Notes under the pieces: model-generated
Databases searched by the model: none
What the model was told of the DNA's origin: nothing
The model's input: the letters and a program-made list of their open reading frames with translations, nothing else
In this document: one piece after another, positions 41,445 through 50,314 of the stretch
Layout: the number at the start of each line of letters is the position of its first letter
Numbering within the stretch: the stretch's first letter is position 1
Position numbers and translations under genes: made by a program
NCBI GenBank assembly: GCA_028284765.1
Contig: JANQRA010000007.1
Coordinates: 1 to 64,000, forward strand
Origin: Acidimicrobiia bacterium
GTDB taxonomy: Bacteria > Actinomycetota > Acidimicrobiia > Spongiisociales > ZC4RG35
Direction: 5' to 3'
DNA length: 64,000 bases

Positions 41445-41684
41445 ATGCCAGAGTCGAAACGCCGCAAGCCGAAGAACCGTCCCCAATCGCAAAAAGCGAT
41501 AGAGGCGGCGGCCAAGGCAAAGGACCCCAGTCCCACCTGGTACGTCGCTGTGATGGCTGGTCTGATGGTTGTTGGTGTCCTGTTGGTGCTCGCCCGGTTC
41601 ATCTTTCAGTGGGAGCAATTCACGCTTCTCATCGGGCTTGGTGCGATCGCGGCCGGCTTCCTGATGACGACCAACTACCGCTGA
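41445..41684 (+). CDS. crgA: CrgA-like cell-division membrane protein
   Basis: This 79-residue protein has a basic N-terminus (MPESKRRKPKNRPQSQ), SPTWYVAVMAGLMVVGVLLVLARF as the first TM and LLIGLGAIAAGFLMTTNYR as the second. These are the CrgA features. CrgA helps recruit divisome and septal peptidoglycan proteins in actinobacteria. In many of them it is encoded next to the pknB cluster, as here (convergent, 70 bp away). Confidence 0.88.
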   Translation: MPESKRRKPKNRPQSQKAIEAAAKAKDPSPTWYVAVMAGLMVVGVLLVLARFIFQWEQFTLLIGLGAIAAGFLMTTNYR

Positions 41685-41754
41685 CGCTGCCTTTCTGCGC
41701 ATTCTCTCGGCGGGTAGACCCATATATGGGACCCACTACCTGAGGTTTGATTTC

Positions 41755-43710
41755 CTAAGGCGGGGGTGCCGTCGTTGAAGTGGTTGGAGGCAGGGTGGTT
41801 GTCGTGGTCGTCGGCGGTGGGATGAACTCACCGAGCGTCACCGTCACGGTGTCACCTTCGTCGACCGTGGTTCCTTCTCCCGGAACCTGATTCACAACTA
41901 CTCCGTCCTGACCGGGGTCGGCGACAGGCTGGGTGGCGTTCGACACACGGAGATTGAGTCCGATATCCGCCAGCGCTGCAGCAGCTTCGGACTCGGTCAG
42001 ACCGCTCAGGTCGGGGACCTCGACCGGCGCCGGCCCGAGTGAGACGACGATCAGGACAACGTCTCCGGAGAACGCGGTTTCGCCCGCCTCGGGGTCCTGA
42101 CGGATTACATCGCCCCTCGTGACCTCAGTGGAGAACTCCTCATTGACGGTGACCCGGAGACCGAGGTTGGTCAGCTCCGCCGTGGCGTCGCGCTCAGTCA
42201 TGCCTTCCACGTCTGGGACTTCGACCTCCTCGGGACCCGACGAAACGATGAGATTCACCGGTACCGCCGAACCGATCTCGACTCCTGCAACAGGATTCGA
42301 TTCGATGACCACACCTGACTCAAAGTCGGCATCGGGCCGTTCGGTCACGGTGCCAACAGTCAGGCCTGCATCTTCGATTTCTTGACGGGCTTCGGACTCC
42401 GTCAGGCCCACCACTGCAGGCACCGCTATTCGCTCGTCCCCGGTGGAGACAAACACCTCGATGGTGTCGCCGACTTGGACTTCGGCATCGGCGGCGGGAT
42501 TGGTCCTGATGACTTCGTTCTGCTCGAACTCGTTGCTGGTTTCGAATTGCGCGACCACAACAAAGCCTTCGTTCTCGAGAATGGTGCGGGCGGAGTCGAA
42601 CTGTTGGCCCGTGAGGTCCGGGACGGTCAGGATGTCATCGTCTCCATCGCCGCCATTCGCGAGGTTCCACATGACAAAGAAGAGAATTCCGAGGGTCACC
42701 AACAAGGCAAACGCAGTGAGGATGAACGGCAGTTGGCTTCTCGGCTCCTCTTCGATGGTCCGATAGATCTCATCTGGCGGTGCTGTCACCGGAGGAACCG
42801 CGGTTGTCATCACACGGGTCGCACCTTCTGGCTCGCCACCGTTTGCAACCGGCACCGGAGCGACAGGAGGTGGAACCACCACGTTGTCTCCTTGGAGCAC
42901 CGAAAGCAGATCGGTCCGCATCTCCTCGGCGGACTGGTAGCGGGCGTTCGGGTCTTTCCGAAGCGCCTTCATGACCACCGAGTTGAGTGACTCGGGGACG
43001 TCGGGATTTATCGAATGCGGAGCAGGAGGCTCAGCGGACACATGCTGAAACGCAACGGCCATCGGGGAGTCGCCCATAAACGGCGGTCGTCCTGTGAGCA
43101 TCTCGTAAAGAACGACACCCAGGGCATACACATCGCTTCGGGCGTCGGCAGTCGCCCCTTGGGCCTGCTCAGGGCTGAAGTAGGTGGCCGTCCCGATGAC
43201 AGCGCCGGTGCGAGTGAGCTCTTGGCTGTCATCCCAGGCGCGTGCGATCCCGAAGTCGGTGACTTTCACGGTGCCGTCTTTGGCCAGCAACACGTTGCCC
43301 GGCTTCACATCTCGGTGGACGAGTCCGGCAGCGTGGGCGACTGAAAGGGCTGCTGCGGTCTCGGCTGCGATTTCGGTGGCACGACGCGGAAGAAGTGCGC
43401 CCTCTGACTTCAGGACCTCGCGGAGGGAGCGGCCTTCGACGATCTCCATGACGATGAAGTAGGTGCCGCCCGACTGACCCCAGTCGTAGATCCCGACGAT
43501 GTTGGGATGGGTGAGGTTGGCCGCAGCCTGAGCCTCACGTCGGAACCGCTTGACGAAGGCTTCGTCAGATGAGAACTGTGAATGGAGAACCTTGATCGCG
43601 ACAGACCGGTTCAGCTCAGTGTCGCGGCCTTCATAGACGTCAGCCATCCCGCCCCTCGCGATGTGGGACGTGATCTCATAACGGTCGTTGAGAATGGAAG
43701 GGGTTTCCAT
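41755..43710 (-). CDS. pknB: PASTA-domain Ser/Thr protein kinase
   Basis: This 651-residue kinase has a Hanks-type domain at residues 11-275: ATP-loop GGMADV, Lys40 in VAIKVL, catalytic HRDVKPGNVLL, DFGIA, and activation loop TRTGAVIGTATYFSPEQAQG with Thr sites. One TM lies near residues 330-350. Four extracellular PASTA repeats follow, each with a VPDL/VPAV-type start, then a Thr/Pro tail. PASTA repeats sense peptidoglycan fragments or lipid II. It is the last gene of the operon, 37 bp after pbpA. Confidence 0.97.
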   Translation of the reverse strand: METPSILNDRYEITSHIARGGMADVYEGRDTELNRSVAIKVLHSQFSSDEAFVKRFRREAQAAANLTHPNIVGIYDWGQSGGTYFIVMEIVEGRSLREVLKSEGALLPRRATEIAAETAAALSVAHAAGLVHRDVKPGNVLLAKDGTVKVTDFGIARAWDDSQELTRTGAVIGTATYFSPEQAQGATADARSDVYALGVVLYEMLTGRPPFMGDSPMAVAFQHVSAEPPAPHSINPDVPESLNSVVMKALRKDPNARYQSAEEMRTDLLSVLQGDNVVVPPPVAPVPVANGGEPEGATRVMTTAVPPVTAPPDEIYRTIEEEPRSQLPFILTAFALLVTLGILFFVMWNLANGGDGDDDILTVPDLTGQQFDSARTILENEGFVVVAQFETSNEFEQNEVIRTNPAADAEVQVGDTIEVFVSTGDERIAVPAVVGLTESEARQEIEDAGLTVGTVTERPDADFESGVVIESNPVAGVEIGSAVPVNLIVSSGPEEVEVPDVEGMTERDATAELTNLGLRVTVNEEFSTEVTRGDVIRQDPEAGETAFSGDVVLIVVSLGPAPVEVPDLSGLTESEAAAALADIGLNLRVSNATQPVADPGQDGVVVNQVPGEGTTVDEGDTVTVTLGEFIPPPTTTTTTLPPTTSTTAPPP

Positions 43711-43747
43711 GGGGAATCAAGAAAGTCTAGGTAGTGGCCGTTTCAAG

Positions 43748-45205
43748 TCACGATCCAATGGCGAGCCAGGTCTGGATCAATTCCGATGCGATCGGCGCTG
43801 CGACAGAGCCACCGGACGCCGATTCCCCTGAAACCTCGCTGCCTTCGATGAATACAGCGATGGCAATCGTCGGGTTGTCCACTGGGGCGAATCCAATGAA
43901 CCACGGGTTGGAGAAGCCTCCGGTCCCGGTTGCAGTTCCGGTCTTGCCGGCCACCCTGACACCGGGCACTGCCGCCTGGCGCCCAGTTCCTTCGGTGACG
44001 ACTCGTTCCATCATCTGGGTGAGGGTGAGAGCCGTTTCCGACGACATGGCTCGACCAAGATCCGAGCCCGTGTTCTCTTCGACGGCGATCCCGTCGGCAT
44101 CCAACACCCGTCGGACCACAAAGGGATTCACGGCGACACCGTCATTTGCTACTGCTGCGGCAACCATCGCCATATGCAACGGCGTCGCTCGCACATCGCG
44201 TTCCCCGATTCCGCTCTGACCTAGTGCTGCAGGGTCTGCTGCCAGTTGTTCGGTGTTCCAAACGGCCTGGGGGATCGTCCACTCGAACGGTATGTCCTGG
44301 TTGAAGCCCAGCGCCTCAGCGGTGATCCCAACGTCCACTGCGCCAAGTTGGATTGTGAGGTCGGCAAAGACGGTGTTGCAGCTCCTCACGTAGGCCTGGA
44401 GGAGCGTGGCCGAGTCCCCGTCGTTACACACACGTCCGTTTGCGTTCTCGATGGTGGCCTCCGAGCCAGGGAGTCGGAAGGCCACTGGATCGTTAAAGGT
44501 GGTCCCCGGGTTGGCGAAGCCGGTGTCCAGAGATGCAGCCGCGACGACCGTCTTGAACGTGGAGCCTGGGGCGTAGATCTCGCGTGTGGCCCGGTCGCGC
44601 AGGGGTTGTTCGGAGTCAACCAGCAGACTTTCCCAGTTGGCAGCTGCCTCGTTCGTCAAGAGTGATGCGGGGTCGAATCCCGGTGTTGATACTGCGGCCA
44701 GGACAGCGCCGGTTGCCGGATCGAGAGCCACAACCGCACCTCGGTTATCACCGAGTGCTTCATACGCGGCGCGCTGGAGCTCGGGGAAGGCGGTGATTTC
44801 CAGGTTCTTGGGTCTGAGGTCGGCGCCAAGAAGGGCTGCGACCAGGTCGCTGATTGTCAGATCGCGGCGGGAACGAAGGTCGGAGTTGTAAGCGGCCTCC
44901 AGCCCGGTGGTCCCGACGAGGAACGATGAGTACCCGACGAGATGGGCGAAGGTCTCTCCCTCCGGATACTCCCTCAGGAACGAACGAGCGTCGTTTGGGT
45001 CTTCGACCGACCGGGCAAGGACAGTGCCATCCGCGGCAACGATGAATCCCCGTTCTTTGCCTCGTTCCGAAAGGGCCGGCCTCGGATTCCGGGGGTCGGC
45101 GCGTAGCTCGTCGGCGCGAACCACCTGGTACCAGGTGACCCCGGCAAGAAGGAGACCCAGGCACACGAAGACACCGATCGCGACGCGCCTTATTGGGCCA
45201 TTCAT
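43748..45205 (-). CDS. pbpA: Class B penicillin-binding protein PbpA (transpeptidase)
   Basis: This 485-residue transpeptidase has one N-terminal TM, a dimerisation domain, and the full active-site set: Ser215-Thr-Phe-Lys218, Ser275-Cys-Asn277 and Lys421-Thr-Gly. It cross-links peptidoglycan outside the membrane, working with the RodA/FtsW-type glycosyltransferase encoded just upstream (4-bp overlap). The pairing with pknB and pstP is that of mycobacteria and streptomycetes. Confidence 0.96.
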   Translation of the reverse strand: MNGPIRRVAIGVFVCLGLLLAGVTWYQVVRADELRADPRNPRPALSERGKERGFIVAADGTVLARSVEDPNDARSFLREYPEGETFAHLVGYSSFLVGTTGLEAAYNSDLRSRRDLTISDLVAALLGADLRPKNLEITAFPELQRAAYEALGDNRGAVVALDPATGAVLAAVSTPGFDPASLLTNEAAANWESLLVDSEQPLRDRATREIYAPGSTFKTVVAAASLDTGFANPGTTFNDPVAFRLPGSEATIENANGRVCNDGDSATLLQAYVRSCNTVFADLTIQLGAVDVGITAEALGFNQDIPFEWTIPQAVWNTEQLAADPAALGQSGIGERDVRATPLHMAMVAAAVANDGVAVNPFVVRRVLDADGIAVEENTGSDLGRAMSSETALTLTQMMERVVTEGTGRQAAVPGVRVAGKTGTATGTGGFSNPWFIGFAPVDNPTIAIAVFIEGSEVSGESASGGSVAAPIASELIQTWLAIGS

Positions 45206-46497
45206 CGCGCTTCCTCGTGGCTGATGCGGAGGAGAAGAGCAACCAACACCATGTTGCCAACGAGGGCCGAGCCCCCGTACGACATGAACGGCAAGGTGAT
45301 GCCGGTGAGAGGCACGATTCGCAGCACACCGCCGACGATCAGGAAGACCTGGACCGCCAATATGAAAGTGAGCCCGGCTGCGAGCAGCTTGCGGAACGGT
45401 TCCCGACTACGGAAGGAGATACCGAGCCCGACCGCGATCAACAGGCCGTATAGGGCGATGATGGCGACGGTCCCGGCGAACCCGAGCTCCTCACCGACGG
45501 CGGCGAAGATGAAGTCGGTGCTGGCGTTGGGTATCAGGTCGGGCCGGCCTAATCCTGGGCCCGATCCGGCAAGGCTTCCAGTCCCCAGCGCGAATAGCCC
45601 CTGGACGATTTGGAATCCTTCATCCTCATAGTGCTGGAAAGGTTCCAGCCAGGCTGTCATTCGCCTTTGCACGTGGTCGAACATGACGGCTGCAGCAGCA
45701 GCCCCGGTGATGGTCATCACCCCGCCTGCGACGAGATAGCCGGTGGCCCCGGTGGCTGCGTAGAGCAGCAGGACGAACCCGGCGAACACCAGCAACGATG
45801 CCCCCAGGTCTCGCTGCCAGACCAGGATCACCAGGCTGCCAGCCCACGCCATTACCAGTGGGATCAGCTGGCGAGGTTCAGGAATACGGATTGGCCCGAA
45901 GCGACGGTGTGCTTCGCGGAGGGCTCGTTGGTGGTCGGCGAGGTAGGCGGCGAAGAAGATGACGATTCCGAGCTTGGCCAGCTCCGCTGGCTGGAACTGA
46001 ATACGGGTGAACCCCACGTCGAACACGACCCACAAGCGGGACCCGTTGACTTCGAGTCCTTTGAGGGGGAACGCCCAGTCGCTGGGCAGGTTTGGCAGGA
46101 GAAGGAGCCCGATGGACACCAGAAGAATCACGTTGCGATATCTGCGGAGGGCCGAAGTTCCCCTCTTGGTGAGTAGCCACAGGGTCAGCACCCCTATCCC
46201 TGACGCAATGAGCATCCACCACCGTTGAAGCCCGGCTCGTTCGGTGTCGAGGCGGTAGATCTCGAAGAATCCGAGACCGACGAGGGCCACCACAATTGGG
46301 ATCAGTAGGGGCGTTGCTCTCGGTGCGAAGGTCTGGACAGCGGCGAAGAAGCCTCCGAAGCTAACGATGAAGACCAGGAACGTGAGGCCGACCTGAACGT
46401 CCAGGCCTCCACCCCAGGCGAAGTTCACAAGGGCGACTGCGAATGCTGCGAGTAGGGAAGCCGCGACGATCGTTGCGGCCTCGAGTCGTCGACTCAC
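45202..46497 (-). CDS. rodA: RodA/FtsW-family peptidoglycan glycosyltransferase
   Basis: This 431-residue SEDS protein has a GTG start and ten or so TM helices. Family motifs are LQRWWMLIASGIGVL, FQPAELAKLGIVIFFAAYLADH, WQRDLGASLLVFAGFVLLLY and the C-terminal GITLPFMSYGGSALVGNM. It polymerises lipid II into glycan strands at the membrane. The partner transpeptidase PbpA is encoded next with a 4-bp overlap, and the phosphatase pstP just upstream. Confidence 0.96.
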   Translation of the reverse strand: MSRRLEAATIVAASLLAAFAVALVNFAWGGGLDVQVGLTFLVFIVSFGGFFAAVQTFAPRATPLLIPIVVALVGLGFFEIYRLDTERAGLQRWWMLIASGIGVLTLWLLTKRGTSALRRYRNVILLVSIGLLLLPNLPSDWAFPLKGLEVNGSRLWVVFDVGFTRIQFQPAELAKLGIVIFFAAYLADHQRALREAHRRFGPIRIPEPRQLIPLVMAWAGSLVILVWQRDLGASLLVFAGFVLLLYAATGATGYLVAGGVMTITGAAAAAVMFDHVQRRMTAWLEPFQHYEDEGFQIVQGLFALGTGSLAGSGPGLGRPDLIPNASTDFIFAAVGEELGFAGTVAIIALYGLLIAVGLGISFRSREPFRKLLAAGLTFILAVQVFLIVGGVLRIVPLTGITLPFMSYGGSALVGNMVLVALLLRISHEEAR

Positions 46498-46500
46498 GGT

Positions 46501-47208
46501 TCAGTCGACTACGTGGACGACGATGACGGTGATGTTGTCGACCCCGCCCGCGGCGTTCGCCTTTTCGATGAGAGCCCAGACTGCTTCTTCGGGTGTGCCA
46601 TCTGAGAGGATCTCGGCGATCTCGTCGTCAGGGACCATCTCGGTGAGTCCGTCAGAGCAGATCAGGATCTTGTCGCCGACCTCGAAGTCGATGGGAATCT
46701 CGTCCACATTGACGAAACGAGTGAGGCCCAGGGTGCGGGTGAGCATGTGTCGATGGGGGTGGACCGCGGCCTCCTCAGGGCTGAGCTGTCCGATAGCCAC
46801 ATATTCAGCGGCGACTGTGTGATCACTCGTCAGCTGAAGAAACTGACCCGCCTCATTCATGATGTATGCGCGGCTGTCACCGACGTGGCCGAACACACCG
46901 CGATCGCCATCGATGACCAGGAGAGTCATGGTGGTCCCCATGCCTTCGAGCGAGGGTTCGCGTGCCACTTCTTCCCGTATCGCTCGATTGCCGGCTGCAA
47001 CCCGGTCGCCGGGACTCAAGTCGGCAGAAGCTGAGGCGTTGATTGCGATACGGGATGCCACCTCACCTGCGACATGGCCACCCATGCCGTCGGCGACTAC
47101 CAGGACGGCGGAATCTTCGGTTTCGCCGCTCGACGTGGGAAAGACCGCGTCTTCGTTTTGCTCACGAACCATGCCTTTGTGGCTGCCGGTAGCCCAGATG
47201 TACCTCAT
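46501..47208 (-). CDS. pstP: PP2C-family Ser/Thr phosphatase
   Basis: This 235-residue PPM phosphatase has the metal-binding motifs MVREQNEDAV, VVADGMGGHVAGE, FGHVGDSRAY, LICSDGLTEMV and GGVDNITVIVV. No TM or extracellular tail follows, so it is shorter than mycobacterial PstP and probably cytosolic. It reverses PknB phosphorylation. It overlaps fhaB by 4 bp. Confidence 0.95.
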   Translation of the reverse strand: MRYIWATGSHKGMVREQNEDAVFPTSSGETEDSAVLVVADGMGGHVAGEVASRIAINASASADLSPGDRVAAGNRAIREEVAREPSLEGMGTTMTLLVIDGDRGVFGHVGDSRAYIMNEAGQFLQLTSDHTVAAEYVAIGQLSPEEAAVHPHRHMLTRTLGLTRFVNVDEIPIDFEVGDKILICSDGLTEMVPDDEIAEILSDGTPEEAVWALIEKANAAGGVDNITVIVVHVVD

Positions 47209-47615
47209 CGGACCTCCATCACGGTCTTGCCGACTTGCACGGTGTCTCCGCGACGTAGCGGAGCCGGCGCTGAGATGCGGCGCCCGTTGACATAAGTCCC
47301 ATTGGTACTGCCCAGATCGTGGAGCATCAACCCGTTCTCCTGTGCCACGAGTCGCAGATGGAAGTCGGAAGCGTAGGGGTCGTCGAGGACATAGTCTGCC
47401 TCGTCCGACCTCCCGAGGACGGTCACGTCGCTGACCTTGAGCTCGTCGCCCTGCTGATTCTCGGACTTCACGAAGAGCAATCGACTGCCCTTCTTCCGTT
47501 CCTGACGTACGGAGATTCCGAGATGCGTACCGATGGCGCGAGCGACTTGCCAGACGAACAGGTAGACGAGACCGAGGAAGATCAACCGGAGAAGGGCAAG
47601 GATGATGTCGGGCAT
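47205..47615 (-). CDS. fhaB: FHA-domain protein FhaB (FipA-type)
   Basis: This 136-residue protein has an N-terminal TM (LRLIFLGLVYLFVWQVARAI) and a C-terminal FHA domain with LGRSDEADYVLDDPYASDFHLRL and GSTNGTYVNGRRI. The FHA domain binds phospho-Thr on PknB targets. In mycobacteria FhaB links phosphorylation to division and wall synthesis. It overlaps fhaA by one base. A 52-bp piece of it (47259-47310) is repeated at 60058-60109. Confidence 0.95.
   Translation of the reverse strand: MPDIILALLRLIFLGLVYLFVWQVARAIGTHLGISVRQERKKGSRLLFVKSENQQGDELKVSDVTVLGRSDEADYVLDDPYASDFHLRLVAQENGLMLHDLGSTNGTYVNGRRISAPAPLRRGDTVQVGKTVMEVR
47259..47310 (-). repeat. fhaB segment with a second copy at 60058-60109
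   Basis: This is the parent copy of a 52-bp direct repeat lying within the FHA coding region (about residues 102-119 of FhaB). The second copy differs at one position (47266 G versus 60065 T) and sits 18 bp after a tRNA-Ser gene. Similarity decays just outside both ends. Confidence 0.8.
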
Positions 47616-48265
47616 CAGGCGAGGGTGATCCGGTAGTCGTTGTCGGCGAAGGTCAGCATTGATCCGCTGTTGAACGTCACCGGTTCTGTGGTCAGGCGCT
47701 GGCCGTCGACGAGAGTGCCGTTGGCGGACTCGAGATCACGGACCCAGACGTTCCCCTGCTGGCGATAGACGACCGCATGCATTCGGGACACGTTGTCTTG
47801 CATCAGCCGAACGTCAGCTTCCTCAGACCTTCCAATCAGTGTGCGGATTCGATCAAGCTCGAGTGTTTCACTGCCGGTAGTCAGCTTCGCCCAAGTCTCA
47901 CCAGGTCCGGGGACAACTTCCACATGGCATTGGACAGCTCCAGGAGTCGCGTCTTCGCTACTGCTGATGTCGACCTGGATGGGTCCGGCAATTCGGAGAC
48001 CCTCCTCGACGACGTAGGCGTTGAGTTCGTCGCTCAGAGCTGTTCGTAGTTCTGATGGGTCCATGGTCAGGTCGCGTGGGTGGAGAGCGATGGCGAAGTG
48101 ATTGGCGGTTGCGGTGCCTGATGGGTGCTCGAACCGAGCGAAGTCGGCCTCGCGTGCAAGTTTGCCCGCCAGTTCAGCCGGGTGCAGCCGTCCGGAGAAG
48201 ATCCGACCAGCCACGCCTTCGATGAGTTTCTCGAGACGTCGTTCGAGGCTTCTTGCCACGCTCAC
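47615..48265 (-). CDS. fhaA: FHA-domain protein FhaA (DUF3662-FHA)
   Basis: The frame is open upstream into the tRNA-Leu gene, so a start inside is needed. GTG at complement 48263-48265 gives 216 residues beginning MSVARSLERRLEKLIEGV; GTG 48259 is an alternative. The N-terminal DUF3662 domain (ARIFSGRLHPAELAGKL-type) precedes a C-terminal FHA domain (LIGRSEEADVRLMQDNVSRMHAVV, LESANGTLVDGQ). FhaA binds phosphorylated MviN/PknB substrates in mycobacteria. It heads the operon. Confidence 0.92.
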   Translation of the reverse strand: MSVARSLERRLEKLIEGVAGRIFSGRLHPAELAGKLAREADFARFEHPSGTATANHFAIALHPRDLTMDPSELRTALSDELNAYVVEEGLRIAGPIQVDISSSEDATPGAVQCHVEVVPGPGETWAKLTTGSETLELDRIRTLIGRSEEADVRLMQDNVSRMHAVVYRQQGNVWVRDLESANGTLVDGQRLTTEPVTFNSGSMLTFADNDYRITLA

Positions 48266-48341
48266 GTCGGAGAGGTTAGAGAGGGTGGGGGATTTCGGAC
48301 TACCGGAACCCTGGGGTCGACGGTTACGATTTCGCTTCTCC

Positions 48342-48418
<77 letters not shown>

Positions 48419-48428
<10 letters not shown>

Positions 48429-48450
48429 AAGGGGACTGTTTTGTAACCCT
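48419..48450 (+). repeat. Direct repeat, copy 1 (tRNA-Leu 3' end and flank)
   Basis: These 32 bp begin in the last bases of tRNA-Leu (GCCCACCA) and run to GTAACCCT. Copy 2 at 49086-49117 matches at 29 of 32 positions. The last 12 bp (48439-48450) also occur inverted at 49065-49076. The pair encloses a single unknown gene, as attachment-site repeats enclose an inserted element. Confidence 0.7.
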
Positions 48451-48464
48451 GGGAGACTGGGCGC

Positions 48465-49016
48465 GTGCGCTCGACCGTTCTACATGAGTCAATCGACGAG
48501 TCAGACCTCGTGTTCTCCTTTCCCATCAAGGCGCGTGAAGCCGCTACTTCCGTAGTCTCTCGTCTTCCCCATGCAGAAACTCACCCGGTCGGCCGAATAC
48601 CGATTCAGCTCGCGGGTGAGAGTCTTTTCCTGCCGTATCGGATCTACAACGAACCGATCGACGAACCATCGGATCGTATTCTCAGAACGATCCATCACTG
48701 CCTGTATTCATGCCATCACGACGGACATGTCAGGGAGGCTTCGATCGCACGGGCAATATCTATCAGCGAGACCCTGGTCGTCCCTTTTGTGATCCTCTTG
48801 CTCAGCGGATACCCGATCGAGATTCACAAGCGAATTGCGCTTAGCTTGGCGAATTCCAGTCTGCGTGATGAAGCCTTCAACAGGTTTTCGGCGAACAACC
48901 CGGAATTCATGGCCCTTGCTCACTCGCGAGCGTTGTCCTACCACGCCGTCTACTACCGGAGCCTGGCGAGGAACGACTACCCGGCTCTGCGCCTCCTCGA
49001 GAGCTGGTCGCCGTAG
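48465..49016 (+). CDS. Hypothetical protein between the tRNA-Leu repeats
   Basis: The GTG at 48465, with GGGAG about 9 bp upstream, gives 183 residues. The product is mostly soluble, with a hydrophobic stretch (SETLVVPFVILLLSGYPI) and a His/Cys-rich piece IHHCLYSCHHDGH that could bind metal. It is unlike any family I know. It is the only gene between the two direct repeats and may be cargo of a small insertion. Confidence 0.55.
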   Translation: MRSTVLHESIDESDLVFSFPIKAREAATSVVSRLPHAETHPVGRIPIQLAGESLFLPYRIYNEPIDEPSDRILRTIHHCLYSCHHDGHVREASIARAISISETLVVPFVILLLSGYPIEIHKRIALSLANSSLRDEAFNRFSANNPEFMALAHSRALSYHAVYYRSLARNDYPALRLLESWSP

Positions 49017-49085
49017 GCACGCACCTCCGATGTCAAGCTGGGTTGCCGTCCCAACCGAGCTCAAGGGTTACAAAAGTGTGTCGTT

Positions 49086-49117
49086 TCGCCCACGAGAGGG
49101 GACTGTTCTGTAACCCT
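49086..49117 (+). repeat. Direct repeat, copy 2
   Basis: These 32 bp match the tRNA-Leu 3' end and flank at 48419-48450 with three differences (48427, 48429 and 48441 side). Immediately before it, AGGGTTACAAAA (49065-49076) is the exact reverse complement of the last 12 bp of copy 1. No tRNA remnant other than the GCCCAC end is present. Confidence 0.7.
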
Positions 49118-49217
49118 CCCTGCGGGGAGAGGTCACATGCACTTCCGATTTCGCTGCCAAGGCGAAACCCCCGGGGCTAGTAGAGGCGTGAGCGCTACTT
49201 ACTCGTAGGGTTGACGT

Positions 49218-49634
49218 ATGGCCCAGTTCAGGAGAAGGCAGCAGCCCGAGGCGATCACCGTCATTGACTGCGGCGGTGATGGCAAGGCCATTGAGGTAAA
49301 GGGTGAGGCCACCTATCAGAAGGCCCTTGAACGCATCGCTGGGCCGAAGACTGCGGAAGGTGGTGCACCTGATGTGGTGGCCTACCTGGAGCCTGACCCT
49401 TCCAATCCGTATGACTCCAACGCAGTCAAAGTGTTCGTGACTGGTCTTCTGGTCGGCTACATCAATCGTGATGACGCTGAATGGGTGCAGAAGACGTGCC
49501 TCGATATTCAGTGTGAGGAAGGCGGCAAGTTGGTGGCCATGAAAGGGCAGCTAGTTGGTGGGTGGGATAGAGGCGGGGGCGATGAGGGGAGTTGGGGCAT
49601 ATGGCTTTGGTATGACCCTGACCTTTTCCAGTAG
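49218..49634 (+). CDS. HIRAN-domain protein
   Basis: This 138-residue protein contains the HIRAN core: VKGEATYQKALERIAG, VVAYLEPDPSNPYDSNAVKVFVTGLLVGYINRDDAEWVQ. HIRAN domains bind DNA ends or recognise damaged or stalled-fork DNA and often lie in phages and mobile elements. Here it stands alone with no helicase or nuclease part. Its position just after the tRNA-Leu repeat supports an accessory origin. Confidence 0.82.
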   Translation: MAQFRRRQQPEAITVIDCGGDGKAIEVKGEATYQKALERIAGPKTAEGGAPDVVAYLEPDPSNPYDSNAVKVFVTGLLVGYINRDDAEWVQKTCLDIQCEEGGKLVAMKGQLVGGWDRGGGDEGSWGIWLWYDPDLFQ

Positions 49635-49724
49635 GAAGTGACATGGTGTCCGACATGAAGCTGCAGGGGATGGCCATGCACACATCACGGCAGCAGTGCA
49701 TCCGGCTTCTCAAGACTCTTATGC

Positions 49725-49973
49725 ATGCGTCCTGAAAATCGCCACGGCAGGCTTCACCTTGGTGCTCGGGGATGCGCCTTGGCTGAGGCGGCAAGCTTCG
49801 ACAAGCTCATCGCCGTTGGCCTTTGTGCGGCATCACTGGTGGCCGGTCTCTTAGGCCTACGGCTGTCAGCTGATGGGTTGAGGCTCCGTGATGGTGACTA
49901 TCGGCCCTTGTTGCCACACCTGGTTAGGGCTAGGAATGACACTGTGTCTGCCGAAGGAGCACCATGGGTGTGA
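49725..49973 (+). CDS. Possible small membrane protein, low support
   Basis: This frame encodes up to 82 residues. The part from a TTG at 49779 contains one hydrophobic helix (LIAVGLCAASLVAGLLGLRL) after a short amphipathic start. It ends overlapping the GlsB-like gene by 10 bp. The N-terminal portion from ATG 49725 looks non-coding. Otherwise the 329-bp stretch 49635-49963 shows nothing else I can assign. Confidence 0.25.
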   Translation: MRPENRHGRLHLGARGCALAEAASFDKLIAVGLCAASLVAGLLGLRLSADGLRLRDGDYRPLLPHLVRARNDTVSAEGAPWV

Positions 49974-50254
49974 TTGTGGGTCTGATTCTGTTCCTGCCCA
50001 TTGCAGCCATTACAGGCGGTGTGGCTGGAGCAATCGTGGGTGGTGGCCGAGAGGATCGCCCGATCTGGCAGAACGCAGTAATCGGCATTGTCGGATGGAT
50101 GGTTGCCTGGGGCATCATCGAAGCGGCCACTGGCAACGGTTTTGAGGAAGTGACCCTTGGCTCTGCACTGCTTGCGCTCCTGGGATCAGCTCTCTTCATC
50201 CTTCTAGATGAGTGGTGGGAGCGACGTAAAGACTCGGCATCCGTATCGGGTTGA
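49964..50254 (+). CDS. GlsB/YeaQ/YmgE-like small membrane protein
   Basis: This 96-residue protein has AAGGAG before its ATG and three TM helices with Gly-rich character (VIVGLILFLPIAAITGGVAGAIVGGG, NAVIGIVGWMVAWGIIEA, TLGSALLALLGSALFILL). The layout matches transglycosylase-associated/GlsB-type stress membrane proteins, whose function is not established. It lies in the accessory patch downstream of tRNA-Leu. Confidence 0.7.
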   Translation: MGVIVGLILFLPIAAITGGVAGAIVGGGREDRPIWQNAVIGIVGWMVAWGIIEAATGNGFEEVTLGSALLALLGSALFILLDEWWERRKDSASVSG

Positions 50255-50314
50255 ACTGTCAACACAGAAGGCGCCAGCATCTTTCCGCAGAGGTACCGAA
50301 TATCGTGACCAGCA

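Noticed and set aside
41719-41730. Palindrome CCCATATATGGG between crgA and pknB
   Set aside because: It lies between convergent genes with no T-run; it could be a weak terminator but 6-bp arms alone are not enough to call.
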